Source of the DNA: MW101C3 sp943367595
GTDB taxonomy: Bacteria; Cyanobacteriota; Cyanobacteriia; PCC-6307; Cyanobiaceae
Length of the DNA stretch: 64,000 nt
Direction: 5' to 3'
Assembly: GCA_943367595.1 (NCBI GenBank)
Contig: CALRJS020000008.1
Span: 44,171-108,170, forward strand
Shown in pieces: positions 7,837 to 16,639 of the stretch. A program made the position numbers and the translations under genes. Under the pieces are notes generated by a model that saw nothing but the letters and a program-made list of their open reading frames with translations, was not told the origin of the DNA and made no database searches. Within the stretch, counting starts at the first letter, position 1. Each line of letters begins with the position of its first letter.

Positions 7837-8481
7837 TCAACGCAGGCGCCGCAGACAGAGCTCCTCAAAGGCTGGGCGCAGCAGATAGGGGTATTCGCCG
7901 ACCCAGAGCTTCAGCTGCGGCAGCCAGGCGTCGGTGAGGGCGCCGATGCGCACGAAATCGGGCCGCTCGCTCAGCGCCAGGCAGCGCACCACCATGCCCC
8001 GCCGGATCAGCTTGTGTTTCTTGTCCATCGGGAAGCGGATCTGGCCCAGGTAGCCGTCCTCGTCTTCCAGCTCCAGGCACAGCCAGGTGCGACGGTTCTC
8101 CACCAGCTCCAGCCGCCCGCGGGCATCGGCCTGCTCCTTCCGCTCCTCCACCAGCTCGCGGGTGAAGAGATCGGCCACCACCCCTTCGAAGATCGCCCCT
8201 GCCGGGTAGCGGCGCAGCACGCTGTTCTTGCGCCCCGCCTCCAGGATCGGGCCCCACAGCACATAGAGCAGGAACACGAAACCCGCCACCAGCCACACCG
8301 GCCCGAAGCGGTAGGAGAACTGGCTCTGGGCGATCAGCAGCGAGATCACCCCACCGATCACGGCGATCAGCACCCGCTGCAGGATCTTGCGGGGGTTGCC
8401 GCTGCAGGCGTTGAACTGCGGACCGCTGGCCACCGCCGGGATCAGTTTCTGCAGCTCAGCGGGCTTGACGGGAACCAGCAT
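7837..8481 (-). CDS. Conserved cyanobacterial membrane protein, unknown function
   Basis: A 214-aa protein (MLVPVKPAELQKLIPAV...). Two adjacent hydrophobic segments at about residues 37-52 and 60-78 suggest a hairpin membrane anchor. A soluble, charged C-terminal domain follows (about 85-214), with an acidic LELEDEDGYLGQIRFP stretch. The ATG at 8479-8481 is 4 bases after the dapB stop, so the two genes are probably one operon. I recognise it as conserved among cyanobacteria but not its role. Confidence 0.65.
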   Translation of the reverse strand: MLVPVKPAELQKLIPAVASGPQFNACSGNPRKILQRVLIAVIGGVISLLIAQSQFSYRFGPVWLVAGFVFLLYVLWGPILEAGRKNSVLRRYPAGAIFEGVVADLFTRELVEERKEQADARGRLELVENRRTWLCLELEDEDGYLGQIRFPMDKKHKLIRRGMVVRCLALSERPDFVRIGALTDAWLPQLKLWVGEYPYLLRPAFEELCLRRLR

Positions 8482-8485
8482 GGCC

Positions 8486-9364
8486 TCAGAGCAGACGTTC
8501 CAGGCCGTACACGATCCCCTGCAGCTTCCGCACCCGCCGCACGGTGAGCAGCACGCCGGGCATGTAAGCGGAGCGGTCGATCGTGTCGTGGCGAAGGGTA
8601 TAGGTTTCGCCCGCCGCACCGAACATCACCTCCTGGTGGGCCACCAGGCCGGGCAGGCGCACCGAATGGAGCCGCAGGCCGCTCTCGCGCCGGCCGCCGC
8701 GGCAGCCCGCCAGGGTTTCGGTTTCCTCCACCTGGGCGGCATTGAAGGATTTTCCCAGCTCCTCGATCAGCTCGGCGGTCTTGATGCAGGTGCCGCTCGG
8801 GGCATCGGCCTTGCGGTTGTGGTGAAGCTCGGTGAGTTCGGCGAAGTCGTAAAAGCGGGCGGCGGCGGCGGCCGCCTGCTGCAGCAGCACCATGCCCACC
8901 GAGAAGTTGGGGATCACGGCACCGCCGATGCCCGCCTTGGCGGCAAAACTGGCCAGATCCTCCAGCTGTGTGGGGGAGAGGCCCGTGGTTCCGATCACCG
9001 GGTGCACCCCGTAGGCGATGGCGGCGCGCGTGTGCTCGTACACCACCTTCGGGTGGGTGAAGTCCACCAGCACGGCGCCGGCGCTCTGGTGGCGGGCCGC
9101 CTGGCTGGCCTGGCAGAGGCAACCTTCCAGGTCGGCCGTGACCGCCAGCTCCAGCGGCCCCAGGCCCAGCCGCTCGCCCACGTCGTCGCCCTCGGCCCCG
9201 GGGGTGGTGTCGATGGCCCCCACCAAGGCGCAATCGGGGGCGGCCAGCACCGCCCTGATCACCTCCGCGCCCATGCGGCCGAGGGCGCCGGCCACCACCA
9301 CGGGGATCGGCTCCGCTGGAGCGGCGGGCGGCACCGCAGGCGCCGGTGGAGGGGTGGCGGTCAT
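8486..9364 (-). CDS. dapB: 4-hydroxy-tetrahydrodipicolinate reductase
   Basis: NAD(P)H-dependent reductase of the lysine/diaminopimelate pathway, 292 aa. Visible motifs are the nucleotide-binding GALGRMG (residues 26-32), DFTHP, GTTGLS, and the catalytic and substrate loop ELHHNRKADAPSGT. A Pro/Ala-rich stretch of about 18 residues precedes the core, so the true start could be slightly downstream. The next gene begins 4 bases after the stop. It is divergent from chlH, leaving 147 bases for both promoters. Confidence 0.95.
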   Translation of the reverse strand: MTATPPPAPAVPPAAPAEPIPVVVAGALGRMGAEVIRAVLAAPDCALVGAIDTTPGAEGDDVGERLGLGPLELAVTADLEGCLCQASQAARHQSAGAVLVDFTHPKVVYEHTRAAIAYGVHPVIGTTGLSPTQLEDLASFAAKAGIGGAVIPNFSVGMVLLQQAAAAAARFYDFAELTELHHNRKADAPSGTCIKTAELIEELGKSFNAAQVEETETLAGCRGGRRESGLRLHSVRLPGLVAHQEVMFGAAGETYTLRHDTIDRSAYMPGVLLTVRRVRKLQGIVYGLERLL

Positions 9365-9511
9365 GGGCGCAGACAGGCTCTTCGCTGGGGCGAGCCTATG
9401 GCCGTCGCGGGGCAGGGCGGCTGGGTACGGGCCTGTTACGCCTTGGCCGGAAACCCCACCTGCCGCCGCCGCTTTCCGTAGGCTCCTTCACATTGCTCAA
9501 TCTGCACGCCC

Positions 9512-12500
9512 ATGTTCACGCAGGTCCGCTCCGCCAGCCGTCGGGTCAGCCCGGCCGGATGCGCCGCCCCTGCGGGCTCGGACGGCCGCCCGGTGATGAA
9601 GGCCGTGTACGTGGTGCTCGAGCCCCAGTACCAGAACGCCCTCACCACGGCCGCCACCAGCCTCAACGAGCACAACCCGGCCCTGGCGGTGGAGCTGTGC
9701 GGCTACCTGATCGAGGAGTTGCGTGATCCGGAGAACTACGCCGCCTTCTGCGCCGATGTGGCGGCGGCCGACGTGTTCATCGCCTCGCTGATCTTCATCG
9801 AGGACCTGGCCCAGAAGGTGGTGGAGGCCGTGGCCCCCCACCGCGACCGGCTCAAGGCCGTGGTGGTGTTCCCCTCGATGCCCGAGGTGATGCGCCTCAA
9901 CAAGCTGGGCACCTTCTCGATGGCCCAGCTGGGCCAGAGCAAGAGCGCCATCGCCAGCTTCATGAAGAAGCGGAAGGAGGCCAATGGGGCCGGCTTCCAG
10001 GACGCGATGTTGAAGCTGCTCAACACCCTGCCGACGGTGCTCAAGTACCTGCCGGTGGAGAAGGCGCAGGATGCCCGCTCCTTCATGCTGAGTTTTCAGT
10101 ATTGGCTGGGCGGCACTCCAGACAACCTGCGCAACTTCCTGTTGATGCTGGCCGACAAGTACGCCTTCCCCCGCGGGGAGAGCGACCGGCCGCTGCTCGA
10201 GGTGGCCGAACCGGTGGTGTTCCCCGATCTCGGCATCTGGCACCCGATGGCGCCGGGGATGTTCGAAGACCTCAAGGAATACCTCAACTGGCAGGCCAGT
10301 CGGCAGGACCTGACCGACAAGGCCCGCAGTGGCCCGGTGATCGGCCTGGTGCTGCAGCGCAGCCACATCGTCACCGGCGATGACGCCCACTACGTGGCAG
10401 TGATTCAGGAGCTCGAATACCGCGGCGCCACCGTGATCCCGGTGTTCTGCGGTGGCCTTGACTTCTCCAAGCCGGTGAAGGCCTTCTTCTACGACCCGCT
10501 CAATCCCGAGCAGCCGATCGTGGATGGGGTGGTGAGCCTCACCGGCTTCGCCCTGATCGGCGGCCCGGCCCGCCAGGACCATCCCCGCGCCATTGAGGCG
10601 CTCTCCAAGCTCAACCGGCCCTACATGGTGGCCCTGCCCCTGGTGTTCCAGACCACCCAGGAGTGGGAAGAAAGCGACCTGGGCCTGCACCCGGTTCAGG
10701 TCGCCCTGCAGATCGCCATCCCCGAACTTGATGGCGCAATCGAGCCGATCGTGCTCAGCGGCCGCGACGACGCCACCGGCAAGGCCCACACCCTGCAGGA
10801 CCGGGTGGAAGCGATCGCCGAACGGGTGATCCGCTGGGCTTCGCTGCGCACCAAGCCGCGCATCGACAAGAAGCTGGCGATCACGGTGTTCAGCTTCCCG
10901 CCCGACAAGGGAAATGTGGGCACCGCCGCCTACCTCGACGTGTTCGGCTCGATCCACCGGGTGCTGGAGGAGATGAAGCGCAAGGGCTACGACGTGCAGA
11001 ACCTGCCGCGGGATGCCAAGGCGCTGATGGAAACGGTGATCAACGACCCCGAAGCGCTGCAGGGTGCTCCGGAACTGGCGATCGCCCACCGCATGAGCGT
11101 GGCGGAATACGAGCGCCTCACCCCCTATTCCGAGCGGCTCGAGGAGAACTGGGGCAAGCCGCCGGGCAACCTCAACTCCGATGGCACCAACCTGCTGATC
11201 TACGGCCGTCACTTCGGCAACGTGTTCGTGGGGGTGCAGCCCACCTTCGGCTACGAGGGCGACCCAATGCGGCTGCTCTATTCGCGCAGCGCCAGCCCCC
11301 ATCACGGTTTCGCCGCCTACTACACCTACCTTGAGAAGGTGTGGGGCGCCGATGCGGTGCTGCACTTCGGCACCCACGGCTCGCTGGAGTTCATGCCCGG
11401 CAAGCAGATGGGCATGAGCGAAACCTGCTATCCCGATTCGCTGATCGGCGCTCTTCCCAACCTCTATTACTACGCGGCCAACAACCCTTCAGAGGCCACG
11501 ATCGCCAAGCGGCGCGGCTACGCCGCCACGATCAGCTACCTCACACCTCCTGCCGAAAACGCAGGCCTCTACAAGGGCCTCAAGGAGCTGGGCGAGCTGG
11601 TGGGTTCCTACCAGCAACTGCGAGAGAGCTCCAGGGGTGTGCAGATCGTCAACGCGATCGTGGAAACGGCGCGTCAGTGCAACCTCGACAAGGACGTGAC
11701 CCTGCCGGAGGGGGAAGCCAGCACGCTCTATCTCGATGGCCGTGACGCCGTGGTGGGGGCGGTGTACCGCCAGCTGATGGAGATCGAGAGCCGGCTGCTG
11801 CCCTGTGGCCTGCACACGATCGGCAAGCCCCCCACCGCCGAGGAGGCGATCGCCACCCTGGTGAACATCGCCGCCCTTGAGCGGGAAGAGGAGGGCTACC
11901 GCAGCCTTCCGGCCCTGCTGGCCGAAAGCCTGGGCCGCACGATCACCGATGTCTACAAGGGCAACGACGCCGGTGTTCTGGCAGATGTGGAGCTCAACCA
12001 GACGATCACAGAGGCCTGCCGCAAGGCGGTGGCCTCGATGGTGCGTTCCGTCACCGGCAGCGATGGTCGCGTCAACCTGCGCGGCAACTTCGGCTGGTTC
12101 TTCGATCTGCTGGAGCGCTTCGGGGTGCGGCTGCCCAGCCCCTGGCTGAGCGCCTGCCGCGCCGCGGGTTTCCCCGGGGTGGATGCCGCCGAGCTCGACA
12201 ACCTGTTCGGCTACCTGCGCTTCTGCCTCGAGCAGATCTGCGCCGACATGGAAATGGAGAGCCTGCTGCGGGCTCTCGATGGCGAATACGTGATCCCCGG
12301 CCCCGGCGGTGATCCGATCCGCAATCCCGGCGTGCTGCCCAGCGGCAAGAACATCCACGCCCTTGATCCCCAGGCGATTCCCACCCGCGCCGCGATCGCG
12401 GCAGCCAAGGTGGTGGTCGACCGGCTGATCGAACGCCAGCGGGCCGAACAGGGAACCTGGCCGGAGACGATCGCCTGTGTGCTCTGGGGCACCGACAACA

Positions 12501-13534
12501 TCAAGACCTACGGCGAATCGCTGGCGCAGATCCTCTGGTTCATCGGCGTGCGCCCCGTGCCCGATTCCCTCGGCCGCGTGAACAAGCTGGAGCTGATCTC
12601 GCTGGAGGAGCTGGGGCGCCCCCGCATCGATGTGGTGGTGAACTGCTCCGGGGTGTTCCGCGATCTCTTCATCAATCAGATGGGGCTGATCGATCAGGGC
12701 GTGAAGATGGCCGCCGAGGCCGATGAGCCCCTGGAGATGAACTTTGTGCGTAAGCACAGCCAGGAGCAGGCGGCGGCCCAGGGCATCAGCCTGCGTGAGG
12801 CGGCCACCCGCGTGTTCTCCAACGCCAGCGGCAGCTACAGCTCCAACGTGAACCTGGCGGTGGAGAACAGCACCTGGGAGGAGGAAGGCGAGCTGCAGGA
12901 GATGTACCTCTCGCGCAAAACCTTCGCCTTCAATGCCGACAACCCCGGGGAGATGAACCAGAACCGCGAGGTGTTCGAGTCGGCGATGAAAACCGCCGAT
13001 GTGACCTTCCAGAACCTTGATTCCGCCGAGATCTCGCTCACCGACGTGAGCCACTACTTCGATTCCGATCCCACCAAGCTGATCGCCAGCCTGCGCGACG
13101 ACGGCAAGGCACCGGCGAGTTACATCGCTGATACCACCACCGCCAACGCTCAGGTGCGATCCTTGAGTGAAACGATCCGCCTCGATTCACGCACCAAGCT
13201 GCTCAATCCCAAGTGGTATGAGGGCATGCTCAACTCCGGCTACGAGGGCGTGCGTGAGGTGGCCAAGCGGCTCAACTTCACCCTGGGCTGGAGCGCCACC
13301 AGCGGCGCTGTCGACAACTTCGTGTACGAGGAGGCCAACGACACCTTCATCAACGATGAGGAGATGCGCAAACGGCTGATGGAGCTCAACCCCCACAGCT
13401 TCCGCCGCATCGTGGGCACCCTGCTTGAAGTGAACGGCCGCGGCTACTGGGAAACCAGCGATGAGAACATCGCCCAGCTGCAGGAGATCTACCAGGAGAT
13501 CGAAGATCGCATTGAAGGGGTCACCTCCGCCTAA
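9512..13534 (+). CDS. chlH: Magnesium chelatase subunit H
   Basis: The porphyrin-binding subunit (1340 aa, normal length) that with ChlI and ChlD inserts Mg into protoporphyrin IX, the first committed step of chlorophyll synthesis. Recognisable segments include MKAVYVVLEPQYQNAL at the start of the core, FGTHGSLEFMPGKQMGMS, the CobN/ChlH-type GTDNIKTYGESLAQILWFIG, and YSSNVNLAVENSTWEEE. About 28 residues precede MKAVYVV; a start at that Met is possible. It appears monocistronic or co-transcribed with the small membrane protein 23 bases downstream. Confidence 0.97.
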   Translation: MFTQVRSASRRVSPAGCAAPAGSDGRPVMKAVYVVLEPQYQNALTTAATSLNEHNPALAVELCGYLIEELRDPENYAAFCADVAAADVFIASLIFIEDLAQKVVEAVAPHRDRLKAVVVFPSMPEVMRLNKLGTFSMAQLGQSKSAIASFMKKRKEANGAGFQDAMLKLLNTLPTVLKYLPVEKAQDARSFMLSFQYWLGGTPDNLRNFLLMLADKYAFPRGESDRPLLEVAEPVVFPDLGIWHPMAPGMFEDLKEYLNWQASRQDLTDKARSGPVIGLVLQRSHIVTGDDAHYVAVIQELEYRGATVIPVFCGGLDFSKPVKAFFYDPLNPEQPIVDGVVSLTGFALIGGPARQDHPRAIEALSKLNRPYMVALPLVFQTTQEWEESDLGLHPVQVALQIAIPELDGAIEPIVLSGRDDATGKAHTLQDRVEAIAERVIRWASLRTKPRIDKKLAITVFSFPPDKGNVGTAAYLDVFGSIHRVLEEMKRKGYDVQNLPRDAKALMETVINDPEALQGAPELAIAHRMSVAEYERLTPYSERLEENWGKPPGNLNSDGTNLLIYGRHFGNVFVGVQPTFGYEGDPMRLLYSRSASPHHGFAAYYTYLEKVWGADAVLHFGTHGSLEFMPGKQMGMSETCYPDSLIGALPNLYYYAANNPSEATIAKRRGYAATISYLTPPAENAGLYKGLKELGELVGSYQQLRESSRGVQIVNAIVETARQCNLDKDVTLPEGEASTLYLDGRDAVVGAVYRQLMEIESRLLPCGLHTIGKPPTAEEAIATLVNIAALEREEEGYRSLPALLAESLGRTITDVYKGNDAGVLADVELNQTITEACRKAVASMVRSVTGSDGRVNLRGNFGWFFDLLERFGVRLPSPWLSACRAAGFPGVDAAELDNLFGYLRFCLEQICADMEMESLLRALDGEYVIPGPGGDPIRNPGVLPSGKNIHALDPQAIPTRAAIAAAKVVVDRLIERQRAEQGTWPETIACVLWGTDNIKTYGESLAQILWFIGVRPVPDSLGRVNKLELISLEELGRPRIDVVVNCSGVFRDLFINQMGLIDQGVKMAAEADEPLEMNFVRKHSQEQAAAQGISLREAATRVFSNASGSYSSNVNLAVENSTWEEEGELQEMYLSRKTFAFNADNPGEMNQNREVFESAMKTADVTFQNLDSAEISLTDVSHYFDSDPTKLIASLRDDGKAPASYIADTTTANAQVRSLSETIRLDSRTKLLNPKWYEGMLNSGYEGVREVAKRLNFTLGWSATSGAVDNFVYEEANDTFINDEEMRKRLMELNPHSFRRIVGTLLEVNGRGYWETSDENIAQLQEIYQEIEDRIEGVTSA

Positions 13535-13557
13535 GGTCAATCCACCGCAGTCCTTTT

Positions 13558-13767
13558 ATGTCTCCAGCCCTCAAAGGTGTGGCTTACGTGAGCGTCTGGG
13601 TGCTGCTCTGGGGCACGGCGTCTTCCCTGGCGGATTTCGTGCTCCTGGAGCGCGGTGCCTACGATCCCGGCACGGTTGCGCAGGCGATCACGTTCACCTC
13701 CTACGGCATCGCGTCGGTGGTGCTGGCGGTGCGCCTCTCCGGCCGCTTCCTCACCCCTCCCGACTGA
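13558..13767 (+). CDS. Small two-helix membrane protein
   Basis: A 69-aa protein with two hydrophobic helices (about residues 6-25 and 41-60) separated by a short acidic loop (LLERGAYDPG). It begins 23 bases after chlH and is probably on the same transcript. Its last 17 bases overlap the 3' end of the convergent folP gene. Seen as a conserved small protein of picocyanobacteria; function unknown. Confidence 0.65.
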   Translation: MSPALKGVAYVSVWVLLWGTASSLADFVLLERGAYDPGTVAQAITFTSYGIASVVLAVRLSGRFLTPPD

Positions 13768-14617
13768 GTGGCTTCGACCTCATGACGGCGTCCACCATGC
13801 GGGCCGTCTGGGCGATCGGGCCCACATCATGAACGCGCAGCACATCGGCTCCCTGGCTGATGGCCAAGGCGCTCACCGCCGCCGTTCCCCACAGGCGCGC
13901 CCGCGGCCGCGGCTCCTCGAGCACAGCGCCGATGAAGCGTTTGCGTGAGGGGCCCACCAGCAGGGGGAAGCCCGCAGCGCGCAACTGGCTCAATTCACGC
14001 AGCAGGGTGAGGTTGTGCTCGGTGGTCTTGGCGAAACCCAGGCCCGGATCCCAGATCACCTGCGACGTGTTCACTCCAGCGGCCACGGCCCGCTCCGTGG
14101 CCCGCAGCAGCTCCTCGCCCACCTCGGCTGTCACAGCCTTGTAGCAGGCGAGCTCGTCCATGGTGCGGCTGTCGCCGCGGCTGTGCATCAGCACGTAAGG
14201 GCAGCCGGCCGCCGCCACCACCTGCAGCAGCTCCGGCTCGCGCCGCCCACCGCTCACGTCGTTGATCCAGTGGGCACCGGCGGCCAGGGCCGCCTCGGCC
14301 ACCGCAGCGCGAAAGGTGTCGATCGACAGCAGCGGCCCGCTGCCATCCGGAAAGGCGGCACGGATCAGCGCAAGCACCGGCAGCACCCGGGCCATTTCTT
14401 CGCTGGCGCTGATCTCGGCGGCGCCGGGGCGCGTGCTCTGACCGCCCAGGTCGAGCAGGTCGGCGCCTGCCGCCACCATGCGCCGGGCCTGGCGCAGCGC
14501 CGCCTCCGGCGTCGGATAACGCCCCCCGTCGCTGAAGGAATCGGGGGTGAGGTTGAGCACCCCCATCACATAGGTGCGCGTTCCCCAGGCCAGGGCCGGA
14601 GCCGAGGGCGTTGTCAT
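13751..14617 (-). CDS. folP: Dihydropteroate synthase
   Basis: Joins para-aminobenzoate to hydroxymethyl-dihydropterin diphosphate in folate synthesis. The 288-aa protein shows MGVLNLTPDSFSDGG, DLGGQSTRPGA (pterin-site loop), IDTFRA, NDVSGG and DPGLGFAKTTEHN, and ends with the basic loop GPSRKRFIG followed by VLRVHDV. The ATG at 14615-14617 is 8 bases after the methyltransferase stop; a Met further upstream would overlap that gene. The probable operon is small protein, methyltransferase, folP. Confidence 0.95.
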   Translation of the reverse strand: MTTPSAPALAWGTRTYVMGVLNLTPDSFSDGGRYPTPEAALRQARRMVAAGADLLDLGGQSTRPGAAEISASEEMARVLPVLALIRAAFPDGSGPLLSIDTFRAAVAEAALAAGAHWINDVSGGRREPELLQVVAAAGCPYVLMHSRGDSRTMDELACYKAVTAEVGEELLRATERAVAAGVNTSQVIWDPGLGFAKTTEHNLTLLRELSQLRAAGFPLLVGPSRKRFIGAVLEEPRPRARLWGTAAVSALAISQGADVLRVHDVGPIAQTARMVDAVMRSKPLSREG

Positions 14618-14625
14618 TGCCGTGT

Positions 14626-15267
14626 TCACCGCCGCCACAAGCCCAGCCACTCATGATCGCGTGGCTGCCCGTTGCGGCCATTGGCGGATCCCACAGCCGC
14701 TTCCCAGCAGGCCTTGCTGAAGCCTGCCTGCTCGATCTGCCGGGCCAGGGCGCCGGCTTCGGCGCCATAGGGCGGCCCGCCCGGTCGCGGATGACACCAG
14801 AACAGACCCAGCAGCCAGCCGCCGGGGGCCAGCAACTCCCGCACCGTGGTGAGGTAGGTGCTCCGCTGCGAAGGATCAATGGCGCAGAAGCAGGTGTGCT
14901 CCAGCACCCCTTGAAGGCTGCCGGGCGTCAGCCCTGCAGCGGCGAGCGCCGCAGGATCGAACAGGTCGGCCTGCAGCCATTGCAGCGCGGGACCGCTGCC
15001 GTGCAGCCGCTCGGCCTCTGCCAACGCCGCTGCGCTGAAATCGAGGCCCACCGCGGCGAAGCCGGCGGCGGCGAGCAGGGCCGCCTCGTGGCCGCGCCCA
15101 CAGCCGGGCACCAGCACCCTCCCCGGAGATTCTGGAGCCAGCGTGTGGTGCTGCAGAAACGCCTGCAGCGGCGGCGCCGGCTGACCCAGCTCCCAGGCAT
15201 CGGTTCCCTCCCGGTAGCGATGGTCCCAGGCCAGGGCACCCCCCTGTGGCGGCTTGGGCGGGCTCAT
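14626..15267 (-). CDS. TPMT-type SAM-dependent methyltransferase
   Basis: A 213-aa methyltransferase. The opening WDHRYREGTDAWELGQPAPPLQAFL is characteristic of the thiopurine/thiol methyltransferase family, followed by the SAM motif VLVPGCGRGHEAALLA and the substrate-side motif VLEHTCFCAIDP. In bacteria this family methylates thiols, selenium, tellurium or halides; which applies here is unknown. It overlaps the upstream small gene by 4 bases and precedes folP by 8, so all three are likely co-transcribed. Confidence 0.85.
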   Translation of the reverse strand: MSPPKPPQGGALAWDHRYREGTDAWELGQPAPPLQAFLQHHTLAPESPGRVLVPGCGRGHEAALLAAAGFAAVGLDFSAAALAEAERLHGSGPALQWLQADLFDPAALAAAGLTPGSLQGVLEHTCFCAIDPSQRSTYLTTVRELLAPGGWLLGLFWCHPRPGGPPYGAEAGALARQIEQAGFSKACWEAAVGSANGRNGQPRDHEWLGLWRR

Positions 15268-15476
15268 GGCCCCGGCTCCTCCAGCACGGCCTCGATCCGA
15301 TCAGCGAGCTGCAGGCAGCGATCCATCTCCTCCCACAGCAACTCCCGACGCATGGCATCCACCGTGTAGGAGCGATGGTGCAGGTCGCGCGCCTGGTAGC
15401 GGAGAGCATCGCGGATGCGCCGCCATTCATCCGGAAGCAGGGGGAAGGAAAGGGTGCTCATCACGTCGTCATTCAT
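15264..15476 (-). CDS. Small helical hypothetical protein
   Basis: A 70-aa charged helical protein (MNDDVMSTLSFPLLPDEWRRIRDALRYQARDLHHRSY...). Its ATGA overlap with the methyltransferase start supports it as the first gene of that operon. A second Met five residues in (15461) is an alternative start. No domain recognised. Confidence 0.6.
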   Translation of the reverse strand: MNDDVMSTLSFPLLPDEWRRIRDALRYQARDLHHRSYTVDAMRRELLWEEMDRCLQLADRIEAVLEEPGP

Positions 15477-16036
15477 GCCATTGGTTGTAGGAAAGACCTC
15501 TGTTTCCAGGTGAATTCTGTGTAGCGACCCTGCGCGGTTGCTGCTGGAGCCAAGCGCTCACTGCCAGTGGGTTTTAGCTCCACCGTTGTAGGCCGTGGGC
15601 CGTCCTGAGTATTTCTGCTTGCGCGCTTCACATGTCGTGATGTAGAGCATGAAGCTTGATGTCGGGCCTTCCTGGCGACCGCAGTGGTGCCGGGGTCACC
15701 GTAGGGTCGTGCAGGGAGCAGAGCGTTCGCCTCAGCCATTGCTTTGATGTTGGCGTTTTTTCCTCCATGTCCGCCACAAACATGCCTCGGGCTCATGGCA
15801 GGGTTGAATCAATACAGTGGCCTGCGGAGCGCAATGCCGCCGAGGAGAATGCCCCCACGGCCCTTGTGGTACGGCCTCCCCAGGGAGTGTCCCCCGCCTG
15901 AGGTTTTCATGAGGGATGGCCACGTGGTTGAAAGCGGTTAGTTGAGAGGCCATCCAGCCAAAGCGCGACGGATGGCAGGCGGTAAGTCTTTTTTCTCATC
16001 CACGCCAGTTGGCGTGAATCCCCAGGAGTTCACCAC
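15477..16036. other. 560-base gap without a convincing gene
   Basis: Composition is noticeably less GC-biased than the neighbouring genes. Short open frames on both strands (for example plus 15656-15901 and minus 15732-15953) lack codon bias, Shine-Dalgarno sequences and recognisable domains. Unlike most other long gaps in the window, no tandem array is visible. It ends with a palindrome just before the next gene. It may be decayed coding sequence, but I cannot name a source. Confidence 0.4.
16001..16016. promoter_or_regulatory. Perfect palindrome upstream of the 91-aa gene (operator-like)
   Basis: CACGCCA-GT-TGGCGTG has 7-bp arms and a 2-base centre. It lies just upstream of the AGGAG Shine-Dalgarno sequence (16022-16026) of the gene at 16037. 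The size and symmetry suit a dimeric repressor or a very short hairpin in the leader. No known operator recognised. Confidence 0.4.
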
Positions 16037-16312
16037 ATGACCGAAGCGCGCGCGGCCAATCTCACCGTTGGCGAACTCGAAGCGAATTATCATCTCTATT
16101 GCAAGGCACTCCGCATCCTGGTGAGAGAGGGAAAATCCCTCGTCAAAATTCAACGAACCGTCTGCTGGGATCGGCTCGAAACCATCTTTCACTGCTATCC
16201 CTCCCGCTATAAGTCGCCCGATTACCTTTACGTGCTGCTGAAGCGGGAATACGGCGACCTGCCCAACAACGGCTCGCTCGGCACTACCGGCTCCCCCGCT
16301 CCCAGCACCTGA
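16037..16312 (+). CDS. Conserved picocyanobacterial hypothetical protein (91 aa)
   Basis: A 91-aa protein (MTEARAANLTVGELEANYHLYCKALRIL...). It reads as a compact helical domain rich in Tyr, Arg and Cys, ending PDYLYVLLKREYGDLP and a flexible Gly/Ser/Pro tail. A good Shine-Dalgarno sequence (AGGAG) lies about 10 bases before the ATG. Codon use is less GC-extreme than in neighbours. Similar short proteins are common in marine and freshwater Synechococcus as far as I recall; function unknown. Confidence 0.65.
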   Translation: MTEARAANLTVGELEANYHLYCKALRILVREGKSLVKIQRTVCWDRLETIFHCYPSRYKSPDYLYVLLKREYGDLPNNGSLGTTGSPAPST

Positions 16313-16398
16313 TCCTGATCTTCGGCTGGTTAGCACCAGTTAGCGCGTTGCTGCTCCCTGCACGCAAACCTGCAGGGTTGGCGAGCGCCAGCTCTTTA

Positions 16399-16566
16399 GC
16401 AACTGTGGCTTCCTGAGCCGTTGCTCGAAGTTGTACGACTGGCACTGCTGTGGCCTGGGAAGCATTGGCTAACGCTGCAGTGGCTTGGCCTTCCGTGGCT
16501 TGTGAGCCTGCGGTGGCTTGCACTGCCGTGGTGTGGGCTGCAATGGCAATTCCGCAAGCAACTGTC
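16399..16566. repeat. Degenerate 15-base tandem array
   Basis: About eleven units keep a 15-base phase (one is 18), with core GTGGCTTG preceded by six bases such as GCTGCA, CCTTCC or ACTGCC. Examples start at 16399, 16444, 16474 and 16489. Read on the minus strand they give a QATAA/QATEG-like pentapeptide phase, but no start, Shine-Dalgarno sequence or domain supports a gene. The array fills the 327-base gap between the 91-aa gene and tpiA. Confidence 0.7.
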
Positions 16567-16639
16567 GCCGCGACCCCTTCAGGCCGTAAGCGGCGCAGCG
16601 ATCCGGAACGGCCCGAACCCGAAGCCCCCAGGGCGGAGC

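Noticed and set aside
9497..11377. 626-residue minus-strand frame opposite chlH, and a similar 521-residue frame at 11489-13054
   Set aside because: Both are antisense to the well-defined chlH gene, are His/Val/Gln/Gly-rich in the way expected from reversed high-GC codons, and show no domains.
15656..15953. Short open frames on both strands in the 560-base gap
   Set aside because: No Shine-Dalgarno sequences, codon bias or recognisable domains; I could not link them to a transposase or other known family.
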